Positions 1 to 5,055 of a stretch of 6,268 nt of DNA are shown here, piece by piece. The DNA comes from Oscillospiraceae bacterium (GTDB lineage: Bacteria; Bacillota; Clostridia; Oscillospirales; Oscillospiraceae). The stretch spans positions 1 to 6,268 of the forward strand of contig WQRL01000114.1 in the NCBI GenBank assembly GCA_009786775.1, written 5' to 3'. The notes beneath the pieces are model-generated. The model made no database searches. It saw only the letters and a list, made by a program, of their open reading frames with translations, and was not told the origin of the DNA. The position numbers were made by a program, and so were the translations under genes. How positions within the stretch are numbered: position 1 is the first letter of the stretch; every line of letters begins with the position of its first letter.

Positions 1-155
1 TAACATCAGCGGTGGACAGCGGCAATGTGAGCCGTATAATGGAAATCGCCGGGCGCAACGGCGGGGTAAGCTCCTTTACAGAGGACAAACCCAACCTGGA
101 AAATGTGTTCCTGACACTTACAGGCAAGAAACTAAGAGATGAAGGCGAGGTATAA
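1..155 (+). CDS. ABC transporter ATP-binding protein, C-terminal end (partial)
   Basis: This is the 3' end of a gene that begins before the window; the readable frame starts at base 3 and ends with TAA at 153-155. About 50 residues remain, ending in PNLENVFLTLTGKKLRD followed by a short acidic tail. The 'P-[ST/N]-L-E-x-V-F-L-x-L-T-G' ending is the usual C-terminus of DrrA/CcmA-type ATPases that power ABC-2 exporters. The Walker A, Walker B and signature motifs lie upstream and cannot be checked. The stop is 2 bp before the ATG of the first permease, so the two are almost certainly co-transcribed and translationally coupled. The protein should be the cytoplasmic ATPase that energises the two permeases downstream. 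The family call rests on a short segment plus context, but both agree. Confidence 0.85.
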   Translation, partial: TSAVDSGNVSRIMEIAGRNGGVSSFTEDKPNLENVFLTLTGKKLRDEGEV

Positions 156-157
156 GA

Positions 158-925
158 ATGAACAACTTCTTTCTGATAATGGGCAATTACTTCAAGAGGT
201 TTTTCAGAGATTATAAAGAGAACATGCTGCTTCTTATAATCCCCATCGGGCTTACGATAGTCTACAGCCTCTTTGAAAGCCCTGAAGTAGTCCCGGGATA
301 TAACACACAGTCAAGTTTTGCTATGGTCATCATAATGATAGGGTTCCAGTTCTTCAACGGCGGCATTATGCTACACTACCTATATAGAGATCTCAGGGGC
401 GATATGAAATGGCGTCTGCGCTCAACGCCTCAGGAACTTATGTCATTCGTCCTGCCGGCATTTGTGGCAAACTGGCTCTTCTCGGTTGTGCTTGGTATCA
501 TAATAATTGTAATTTCAGTGGCGTTTCTAAACGCATACGTTGGAAGTTTTCTGATTCTGGGCTTAGTTCTGCTATTTGTATCACTCATAGCTTCATTTGT
601 AGCAATGCTTATATTCTTCTTAACAAAGAAGTATAACGCAGCAAATGGCCTCATCTATGTGGTTTCATTCGGACATTTCATACTGAGCGGTCAATTCTTT
701 ATCCCCCTTGGCTCCGGTGCTTTTGCACAGTTTATGTTCTCATACGGAACACCGATTTCACTAGGGTTACGCGCGGTTACATATTCCGGGGCAATGCGCA
801 ATATTATGTTCCTGGGTCCTGCGATGAGAGAGGGGCAAGACTGGTTTAACATCGGCATACTCGCAGCACTGGCAGTTGTTTTGGGGGTTATCACAATCGT
901 CGTAGGAAAGGTGAAGAAGATATGA
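158..925 (+). CDS. ABC-2 type transporter permease (first of pair)
   Basis: This is a 255-residue integral membrane protein with about six hydrophobic segments, near residues 22-39, 54-72, 97-121, 128-153, 165-184 and 229-250. The cytoplasmic loop after the second segment contains RGDMKWRLRSTP (about 80-91), matching the 'E/R-x-x-x-G-x-x-x-x-L-x-x-[ST]-P' element of ABC-2 permeases that touches the ATPase. There is no large extracellular domain, so it is the short DrrB/YvfS-like form rather than the roughly 400-residue ABC2_membrane_3 form. The ATG at 158 is supported by GAGGT at 147-151, six bases upstream. Its TGA overlaps the start of the second permease (ATGA, 922-925). Together the two would form a heterodimeric export channel in the cytoplasmic membrane. 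The substrate cannot be read from the sequence; lipids, antimicrobial peptides or drugs are typical for the family. Confidence 0.9.
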   Translation: MNNFFLIMGNYFKRFFRDYKENMLLLIIPIGLTIVYSLFESPEVVPGYNTQSSFAMVIIMIGFQFFNGGIMLHYLYRDLRGDMKWRLRSTPQELMSFVLPAFVANWLFSVVLGIIIIVISVAFLNAYVGSFLILGLVLLFVSLIASFVAMLIFFLTKKYNAANGLIYVVSFGHFILSGQFFIPLGSGAFAQFMFSYGTPISLGLRAVTYSGAMRNIMFLGPAMREGQDWFNIGILAALAVVLGVITIVVGKVKKI

Positions 926-1614
926 CAATCTTTCGCTATGCTCTTATAAAAGGGCTCAGGCATCCCGTAACTCTAGTGCTTAACTGCGTAGCGCCCATTG
1001 TGCTTATTTTGATTCGGCCGATTTGGACGGGGGAGCAGTTTCTCTCAGGCTTTGGCATACTCCTGATGCTAATCTGGGGCGGCGCATTCCTTATGGCTCA
1101 GGGTACACTCAACGACAAATCCACCGGAGCTATCGTCCGCATCTTGGCGGCACCTGTTTCAATGAGGGATTATCTCGCTCAAAACCTCCTGGCCTACATG
1201 GTTCCACTGACTCTGCAAGTGGCTATAATCTCAATACTCGGCTCGGTGCTCTATGACTGGAACCTGACACTTGCCCTAGGCTTGTTCCTTTGCTATACTG
1301 TCTTTACCGTGGCATCGGTGACACTCAGTTTCGCGTGGAACTGCCTATTTAAGAGCAAGGAGAGCAGCTTCTCCACATTCAGTGCGCTCATAACTTTCGG
1401 CACGGTTTTAAGCGGTGCAATTATTCCCCTCGGTATTCTACCGATAGCTTTGCAATATGTGGGTGCAATATTCCCGGCATATTGGGCGATGAGAGCGATT
1501 GATGCGCTAATCTCGGCCGGCAGCATGAACACAGATTACCTGTTTGGAATAGTCGCAATGATTTTATTCTCACTTGCATTTTTACTCTACGGCGGAAAGC
1601 GCAGGATGGTTTAG
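922..1614 (+). CDS. ABC-2 type transporter permease (second of pair)
   Basis: This 230-residue protein has about six predicted membrane segments, near residues 15-33, 42-60, 88-110, 114-138, 152-175 and 205-223. The loop DKSTGAIVRILAAPVSMRDYL (about residues 65-85) is the ABC-2 coupling element, and the segment FPAYWAMRAID near residue 184 is also characteristic of the family. The start overlaps the previous stop by ATGA, and AAAGGTG at 907-913 provides a ribosome site eight bases upstream, so translation is probably coupled and the partners made in equal amounts. It is paralogous in fold to the first permease but clearly diverged, which suggests an obligate heterodimer. No terminator is seen after its TAG; the 74-bp gap to the kinase gene is compatible with continued transcription. 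Confidence 0.9.
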   Translation: MTIFRYALIKGLRHPVTLVLNCVAPIVLILIRPIWTGEQFLSGFGILLMLIWGGAFLMAQGTLNDKSTGAIVRILAAPVSMRDYLAQNLLAYMVPLTLQVAIISILGSVLYDWNLTLALGLFLCYTVFTVASVTLSFAWNCLFKSKESSFSTFSALITFGTVLSGAIIPLGILPIALQYVGAIFPAYWAMRAIDALISAGSMNTDYLFGIVAMILFSLAFLLYGGKRRMV

Positions 1615-1688
1615 CGTAATTTTGGTGAATGCTCAGACTAGTGCTATGTAAAGCCTAAAAGTTTGCACACCACCGGCAGAGGTTTAGT

Positions 1689-2813
1689 ATGGCAGCAACA
1701 AAACCCGAAACAACATTTTATATATGTAAAACAGTAGGATTTGGCCTTTTACTCGCACTGTGGTCCAGGCATGGTGAGACGGAAGGCTTCTTCCTGTTTT
1801 TGTTTCTCTTAGTTATGTCGCTTCTGCGCTGGCGTTTTTCGCGGTTAGGCGCAACGGTTTTACTCGACTGCGCCGTGAGCATGTGGGCATTTATGGTTAT
1901 GCCATATATGCAGTATGCTTTGGTTTTGGTCATGTTTGAAGGTTTGTACCGCCGGTTTTACTGGGTCGCGCTGGCTGGGCTTCTGTCAATATACTATGCC
2001 GGGATAGGCCGGCTTGAACTTAATTTCTTGCTCACGCTGGCACTCGGCGGGCTCTGTGGTGTGCTGCTTGGGAAGTGGGAAAAGGAAGTTTCGCAAAAGC
2101 AGACAATCAGGGACGAAGAGGCGGGCAAGTACTATGAGCTTGAAAGTGTTCAAAGCGACATGCTTGAAACCCTGCCCAAAATCGAACGAATGACGGTAGT
2201 TTCTGAGCGGGCCAGGATTGCGCGGGAGATTCATGATAATGCGGGGCATGAGATTGTGGCGGCATATATCTCTTTGCAAACTGCGAGAGGGCTGCTTGAT
2301 GGGGCGGATTCAGATGCGCTGGAGCTATATGATGCTGCAATGGAGCGTCTTAACAACGGGGTGAAAAAGGTGCGGGAAACGGCGCACAACCTGCAAACTG
2401 TAACTTCGCTAGGGGTGGAAACCTTGCTGGAAACCTGTGACAAGTTTCCGGCATGTCCTGTAAATTTTAGAACCTTCGGCGATACCTCGCAAGTGCCCGT
2501 GTATGTCTGGAGTATGCTGGAGGCCTGCCTTAACGAATGCCTGACTAATGCGGCGCGCCATGCAAGGCCTAGCTATGTTACGGTGGAGCTTGACGTGACA
2601 GAGCATATGGTGCGTTTATGTATTGAAAATGACGGGGCGGCGGGCTCTCTGGGCTCCATGGGGAATGGCCAGCGGAATCTGCGCCGCCGTGCAATGGCAA
2701 TCGGAGGGAGCCTCTCTGTTGAGTCAGATAAAGTTTTTCGCGTAGTTTGCGTGATTCCCGTAAAGGATAGTGGGAATATTAAGGAGGAAGAGAATGAATC
2801 TACTCATAGTTGA
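1689..2813 (+). CDS. Membrane-embedded sensor histidine kinase (HisKA_3 / DesK-NarX type)
   Basis: This is a 374-residue sensor kinase. The N-terminal 130 residues hold about five or six hydrophobic segments (near 10-27, 33-46, 54-72, 74-86, 90-104, 113-128) with very short loops and no PAS, HAMP or extracellular domain, so the signal is probably sensed within or at the membrane. A charged helical linker (about 131-170) leads to the HisKA_3 dimerisation domain: ERARIAREIHDNAGHEI carries the predicted phospho-acceptor His182. The HATPase_c domain follows, with N-box NECLTNAARHA (about 282-292), the ENDG G1 motif (313-316) and a GNGQRNLRRR G2 motif (325-334). AGAGG at 1678-1682 lies six bases before the ATG. 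The last 20 bp overlap the response regulator gene, so its acidic tail (KEEENE) is encoded by that gene's ribosome site. It should phosphorylate the adjacent regulator; the neighbouring exporter suggests it detects the exported compound or membrane stress. Confidence 0.93.
   Translation: MAATKPETTFYICKTVGFGLLLALWSRHGETEGFFLFLFLLVMSLLRWRFSRLGATVLLDCAVSMWAFMVMPYMQYALVLVMFEGLYRRFYWVALAGLLSIYYAGIGRLELNFLLTLALGGLCGVLLGKWEKEVSQKQTIRDEEAGKYYELESVQSDMLETLPKIERMTVVSERARIAREIHDNAGHEIVAAYISLQTARGLLDGADSDALELYDAAMERLNNGVKKVRETAHNLQTVTSLGVETLLETCDKFPACPVNFRTFGDTSQVPVYVWSMLEACLNECLTNAARHARPSYVTVELDVTEHMVRLCIENDGAAGSLGSMGNGQRNLRRRAMAIGGSLSVESDKVFRVVCVIPVKDSGNIKEEENESTHS
2781..2787 (+). promoter_or_regulatory. 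Strong ribosome binding site that fixes the response regulator start
   Basis: AAGGAGG sits six bases upstream of the ATG at 2794, inside the kinase coding sequence. An in-frame GTG at 2770 would add eight residues (GILRRKR-type) before the receiver domain, but it lies upstream of this site and has no comparable site of its own. The ATG start also places the conserved DDD at residues 7-9, the normal position for a receiver domain. Confidence 0.85.
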
Positions 2814-3396
2814 TGACGATGCTCTAATTAGAAAAAGTTTATCTCTAACTTTAGGCCGCGAAGCAGATATCACAGTGCTTGGAACTGCTGCTGACGGCGG
2901 GGAGGCTGTGGCTATGTGCAAGGAGATGGTTCCGGACATAGTGCTCATGGACATACGCATGCCTAATGTCGATGGAATCTCCGCTGCGCGCCAAATTAAA
3001 CAAGACTTCCCGGATGTGAAAATAATGATGCTCACGACCTTTGATGACAAGCCCAATATTCAGCAAGCGCTGGCTGCCGGTGCGGATGGATACCTGCTCA
3101 AGACTGATGAAATATCGGCCATAGCAGGGAAGTTGCGCATCTTGGTTGAGGGCGTGGGGGTCGTTGACACACAAGTGCTAAAAACACTGACGGCACAAGA
3201 AAATCCCGCCCTTGAGAGGCTGACCTCCAGGGAGCGGGATATCGCAAGGCTCGTGGCACAAGGACTCACTAATAAAGAAATCGCTGCGCAACTGTTCCTA
3301 AGTGAAGGTACAGTCCGCAACAATCTCGCAGTCGTTATGGAAAAACTGGGCGTTTCTAACCGCACCCAGTTGGGGCTTATTTATTTCGGCGGTTAG
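2794..3396 (+). CDS. Response regulator, NarL/LuxR (REC-HTH) family
   Basis: This 200-residue two-domain regulator has the normal length for the NarL/DesR family. The receiver domain spans about residues 1-118, with acidic pocket Asp7-Asp9, predicted phospho-acceptor Asp53 in LMDIRMP, Thr81/Thr82 in MMLTTFDD and conserved Lys103 in YLLKTDE. A LuxR-type helix-turn-helix spans about residues 143-198: LTSRERDIARLVAQGLTNKEIA, then the recognition helix in LSEGTVRNNLAVVMEKLGVSNRTQ. Phosphorylation by the overlapping kinase would promote dimerisation and DNA binding. The natural target is the promoter of the linked ABC operon, which lies left of this window, so the operator cannot be examined. The stop codon is 8 bp from the stop of convergent murC. 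I see no missing catalytic residue. Confidence 0.95.
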   Translation: MNLLIVDDDALIRKSLSLTLGREADITVLGTAADGGEAVAMCKEMVPDIVLMDIRMPNVDGISAARQIKQDFPDVKIMMLTTFDDKPNIQQALAAGADGYLLKTDEISAIAGKLRILVEGVGVVDTQVLKTLTAQENPALERLTSRERDIARLVAQGLTNKEIAAQLFLSEGTVRNNLAVVMEKLGVSNRTQLGLIYFGG

Positions 3397-3420
3397 GATG
3401 GGCCTTAGATATCCTCAACC
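3391..3420. terminator. Imperfect inverted repeat spanning two convergent stop codons (possible bidirectional transcription end)
   Basis: GGTTAGGAT (3391-3399) pairs with ATCCTCAACC (3411-3420) to give nine base pairs with one bulged C (3416) and an 11-base loop. The regulator stop TAG (3394-3396) lies in the stem and the murC stop (3405-3407 on the complementary strand) lies in the loop. Neither side is followed by a run of T in the transcript, so it is not a classical intrinsic terminator. It could still mark a factor-dependent end or an mRNA 3' stem, or be coincidental. It is the only candidate terminator between the two convergent genes. Confidence 0.3.
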
Positions 3421-4781
3421 AACATTTCTCCGACCCGGAAAATATCACCTGCGCCGACGGTTAGGATAATATCTCCCTTCCGGGCTGTTTCACGCAGCCT
3501 TGCCACAATCTCGGAAAAGTCATTAAGGCACAGTGCTCCCGGAATCGCATCCGCCAAGATGTCCGATGATATTTCAGAGTCGTGGCTCTCCCGGGCGGCA
3601 TATATTTCTGCCAAAAAAGTTACATCAGGGCGTGAGAGCTGATTGGCAAAATCATCAAACAGAGCTTTGGTTCTTGTATAGGTATGGGGCTGGAAGGCCA
3701 GTATAACCCTGTTATATCCGAGGGTTTTCACAGCATCCAGCGTTGCTTGTAGCTCGCTGGGGTGGTGCGCATAATCATCATAAATATCAGCGCCGTTATA
3801 ACTGCCCTTATATTCAAACCGCCTGCTGACTCCCGTGTAGCTGCGCAGGCCTTCTTCAATTGCCTTTGGGGGGATGCCGATTGAAGCAGCAGCGGCCACG
3901 GCGGCGAGAGCATTTTGCATGTTGTGAGAGCCTGGTATGCGGAGATTTATTTTACAAAACGGCTTGCCGTTATATTCCACTTCCATGGATGGGGTGCGGC
4001 CTTTTGTGCAAAGGTTTACACCGCGGACTTTCGCACCTTCGCCGAAGCCGAATGTCAGGAGCTCCCGCCCCAGAGGCAGCAGGGCATCCATTGTGTTGCG
4101 GTCGTCTATGTTGCAGACGATATGACCGCTCTCGGGTACAAGGGATGCGAACTTGCAAAATGAGCTTTTGAGTTCGTCAAGGTTTTTGAAAAAGTCCAGA
4201 TGGTCAACATCAATGTTTAATATTACAGCCACAGTCGGGCTGAAATTATGAAAAGAATTATAATATTCGCAGGACTCGACAGCTATCACATCGCCGCTGC
4301 CGACGCGGTATCCTGAACCGAGAATCGGAAGTGTTCCGCCAATCATGATTGTCGGGTCAGCCTGCGCTGCAAGCAAAATCTGTGTAACCATGGATGTGGT
4401 GGTGGTTTTGCCGTGTACACCTGCTATGCAGATAGCGTGCTTATAACCGCGCATTATATATCCCCAAGCCTCGGCGCGCTCAAAAACAGGGATGTTTTGT
4501 TCGCGGGCAGCGCGGATTTCCACATTGTCCTCACGGGCTGCGGCGGTGCGGATTACAAGGCCTGCGCCTGAAATGTTTTCTGCGAAATGCCCCACTACTA
4601 CATCTATGCCAAGCTGGCGCAAACTCTCCACAGCAGGGCTATCGCTTACATCAGAGCCTGAAATATTTACACCCATGCCGAACAAAATCTCGGCCAGCGG
4701 TGACATGGAAACACCACCGATGCCTACCAGATGGCAACGCACTCCGCTTTTGAGCAGACGTTCAAAATCTTTCAAATCCAT
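3405..4781 (-). CDS. murC: UDP-N-acetylmuramate--L-alanine ligase
   Basis: MurC is the cytoplasmic ATP-dependent ligase that joins L-alanine to UDP-MurNAc, the first peptide-forming step of peptidoglycan synthesis. At 458 residues it is full length. The N-terminal Rossmann domain shows HLVGIGGVSMSPLAEIL (17-33) and SGSD (41-44) for the UDP-sugar. The central ATPase domain has P-loop GVHGKTTTTSMV (121-132), ESCEYYNSF (169-177, where E. coli MurC has an EADESDASF-type stretch) and NIDVDHLDFF (189-198). SHNMQNALAA (285-294) and the C-terminal domain follow, with DDYAHHPSE (335-343), QPHTYTRT (364-371) and TVGAGDI (441-447). The start is supported by AGGTG (complement of 4786-4790), four bases upstream. 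Residue 25 is Ser where many relatives have Gly (GGxGMS), probably a tolerated variant. It stands alone, convergent with the regulator gene and divergent from the ligase, with no other division/cell-wall cluster genes in view. Confidence 0.97.
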   Translation of the reverse strand: MDLKDFERLLKSGVRCHLVGIGGVSMSPLAEILFGMGVNISGSDVSDSPAVESLRQLGIDVVVGHFAENISGAGLVIRTAAAREDNVEIRAAREQNIPVFERAEAWGYIMRGYKHAICIAGVHGKTTTTSMVTQILLAAQADPTIMIGGTLPILGSGYRVGSGDVIAVESCEYYNSFHNFSPTVAVILNIDVDHLDFFKNLDELKSSFCKFASLVPESGHIVCNIDDRNTMDALLPLGRELLTFGFGEGAKVRGVNLCTKGRTPSMEVEYNGKPFCKINLRIPGSHNMQNALAAVAAAASIGIPPKAIEEGLRSYTGVSRRFEYKGSYNGADIYDDYAHHPSELQATLDAVKTLGYNRVILAFQPHTYTRTKALFDDFANQLSRPDVTFLAEIYAARESHDSEISSDILADAIPGALCLNDFSEIVARLRETARKGDIILTVGAGDIFRVGEMLVEDI

Positions 4782-4824
4782 AAAACACCTAAATTTGATT
4801 TATTTGCAAAAGCACCGATTAACG

Positions 4825-4853
4825 ATTATACTACTGATGAGGATATTTTTCAA
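4825..4853 (-). promoter_or_regulatory. Predicted sigma-A-type promoter of murC
   Basis: On the minus strand TTGAAA (complement of 4848-4853) is followed by exactly 17 bp and then a perfect TATAAT (complement of 4825-4830). Transcription would start near 4818, giving a leader of about 37 bases that contains the TTTGCAAA palindrome (4803-4810) and the AGGTG ribosome site (4786-4790). It indicates that murC is transcribed on its own from this intergenic region. The match is strong, but no expression data are available here. Confidence 0.75.
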
Positions 4854-4960
4854 TATAATAATTGCTGTTGTCATTTGCGGAAGTAAAACGCCGCCATTTG
4901 TGCAAGTGCAGAGTATAACGGCTCCGCATCCAAAAATAGATAACCCAGGCAATGAGATAA

Positions 4961-4970
4961 GGCTATAGCC
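4961..4970. repeat. Perfect 10-bp palindrome, possible operator
   Basis: GGCTATAGCC is a perfect self-complementary decamer located 26 bp upstream of the -35 box of the ligase promoter and about 107 bp upstream of the murC -35 box. Such a position suits an activator or repressor half-site pair. The symmetry does not extend beyond 10 bp, so it may be chance. No regulator family can be named from it. Confidence 0.25.
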
Positions 4971-4996
4971 AGTAAATTTCTCAAACTCACAAAATA

Positions 4997-5025
4997 TTGA
5001 AAAATCAAGAAAAGTATGATACAAT
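4997..5025 (+). promoter_or_regulatory. Predicted sigma-A-type promoter of the acyl-CoA ligase gene
   Basis: TTGAAA (4997-5002), a 17-bp spacer and TACAAT (5020-5025) form the core, with an upstream TGn (5017-5019) that makes an extended -10. The predicted start, about seven bases after the -10, falls near 5032 inside a run of eight A residues (5029-5036). The leader would be only about 24 bases. The overlapping TATGAT at 5015-5020 is a second possible -10 but has poor spacing to the same -35. Confidence 0.72.
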
Positions 5026-5038
5026 CGCAAAAAAAATC

Positions 5039-5044
5039 GAAGGA
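5039..5044 (+). promoter_or_regulatory. Ribosome binding site of the ligase gene, with unusual spacing
   Basis: GAAGGA is the only purine-rich site before the ligase. It lies 11 bases from the ligase ATG at 5056, at the long end of the normal range, and three bases from an out-of-frame ATG at 5048. That ATG opens a two-codon ORF (ATG ACA TAA) whose TAA overlaps the real start as TAATG. Confidence 0.6.
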
Positions 5045-5055
5045 CAGATGACATA

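Noticed and set aside
1622..1650. Possible promoter before the kinase gene (TTGGTG, 17 bp, TGC TATGTA)
   Set aside because: Spacing and the extended TGn are right, but the -10 matches TATAAT at only three positions and lacks the key final T. Transcription from the exporter operon is enough to explain expression.
2770..2793. In-frame GTG at 2770 as an earlier regulator start
   Set aside because: It precedes the AAGGAGG site, would add a basic eight-residue leader not typical of receiver domains, and has no ribosome site of its own.
3390..3467. Direct repeat CGGTTAGGAT at 3390-3399 and 3458-3467
   Set aside because: The second copy lies within conserved murC coding sequence (LTVGAG region), and one 10-base repeat is expected by chance in a window of this size.
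3860..4171. Plus-strand ORFs antisense to murC (also the one from 4492)
   Set aside because: They are out-of-frame shadows of a clearly conserved murC coding sequence, with no ribosome sites and low-complexity Arg/Cys/Pro-rich composition.
4872..4910. Short repeats in the intergenic region (CATTTG twice, TGCA-AG-TGCA, a GCGG/CCGC four-pair stem)
   Set aside because: All are six bases or shorter and do not assemble into a stable hairpin, riboswitch or T-box core.
4837..4968. Plus-strand 43-codon ORF starting MRIFFNIIIAVVICGSK, resembling a small lipoprotein signal
   Set aside because: There is no ribosome site before the ATG, it lies over the murC -35 box, and no plausible promoter points at it. 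The hydrophobic start follows from AT-rich promoter DNA.
4800..5054. Minus-strand 84-residue hydrophobic ORF between murC and the ligase
   Set aside because: It covers both predicted promoters, has no ribosome site before its start and resembles no family I recognise.
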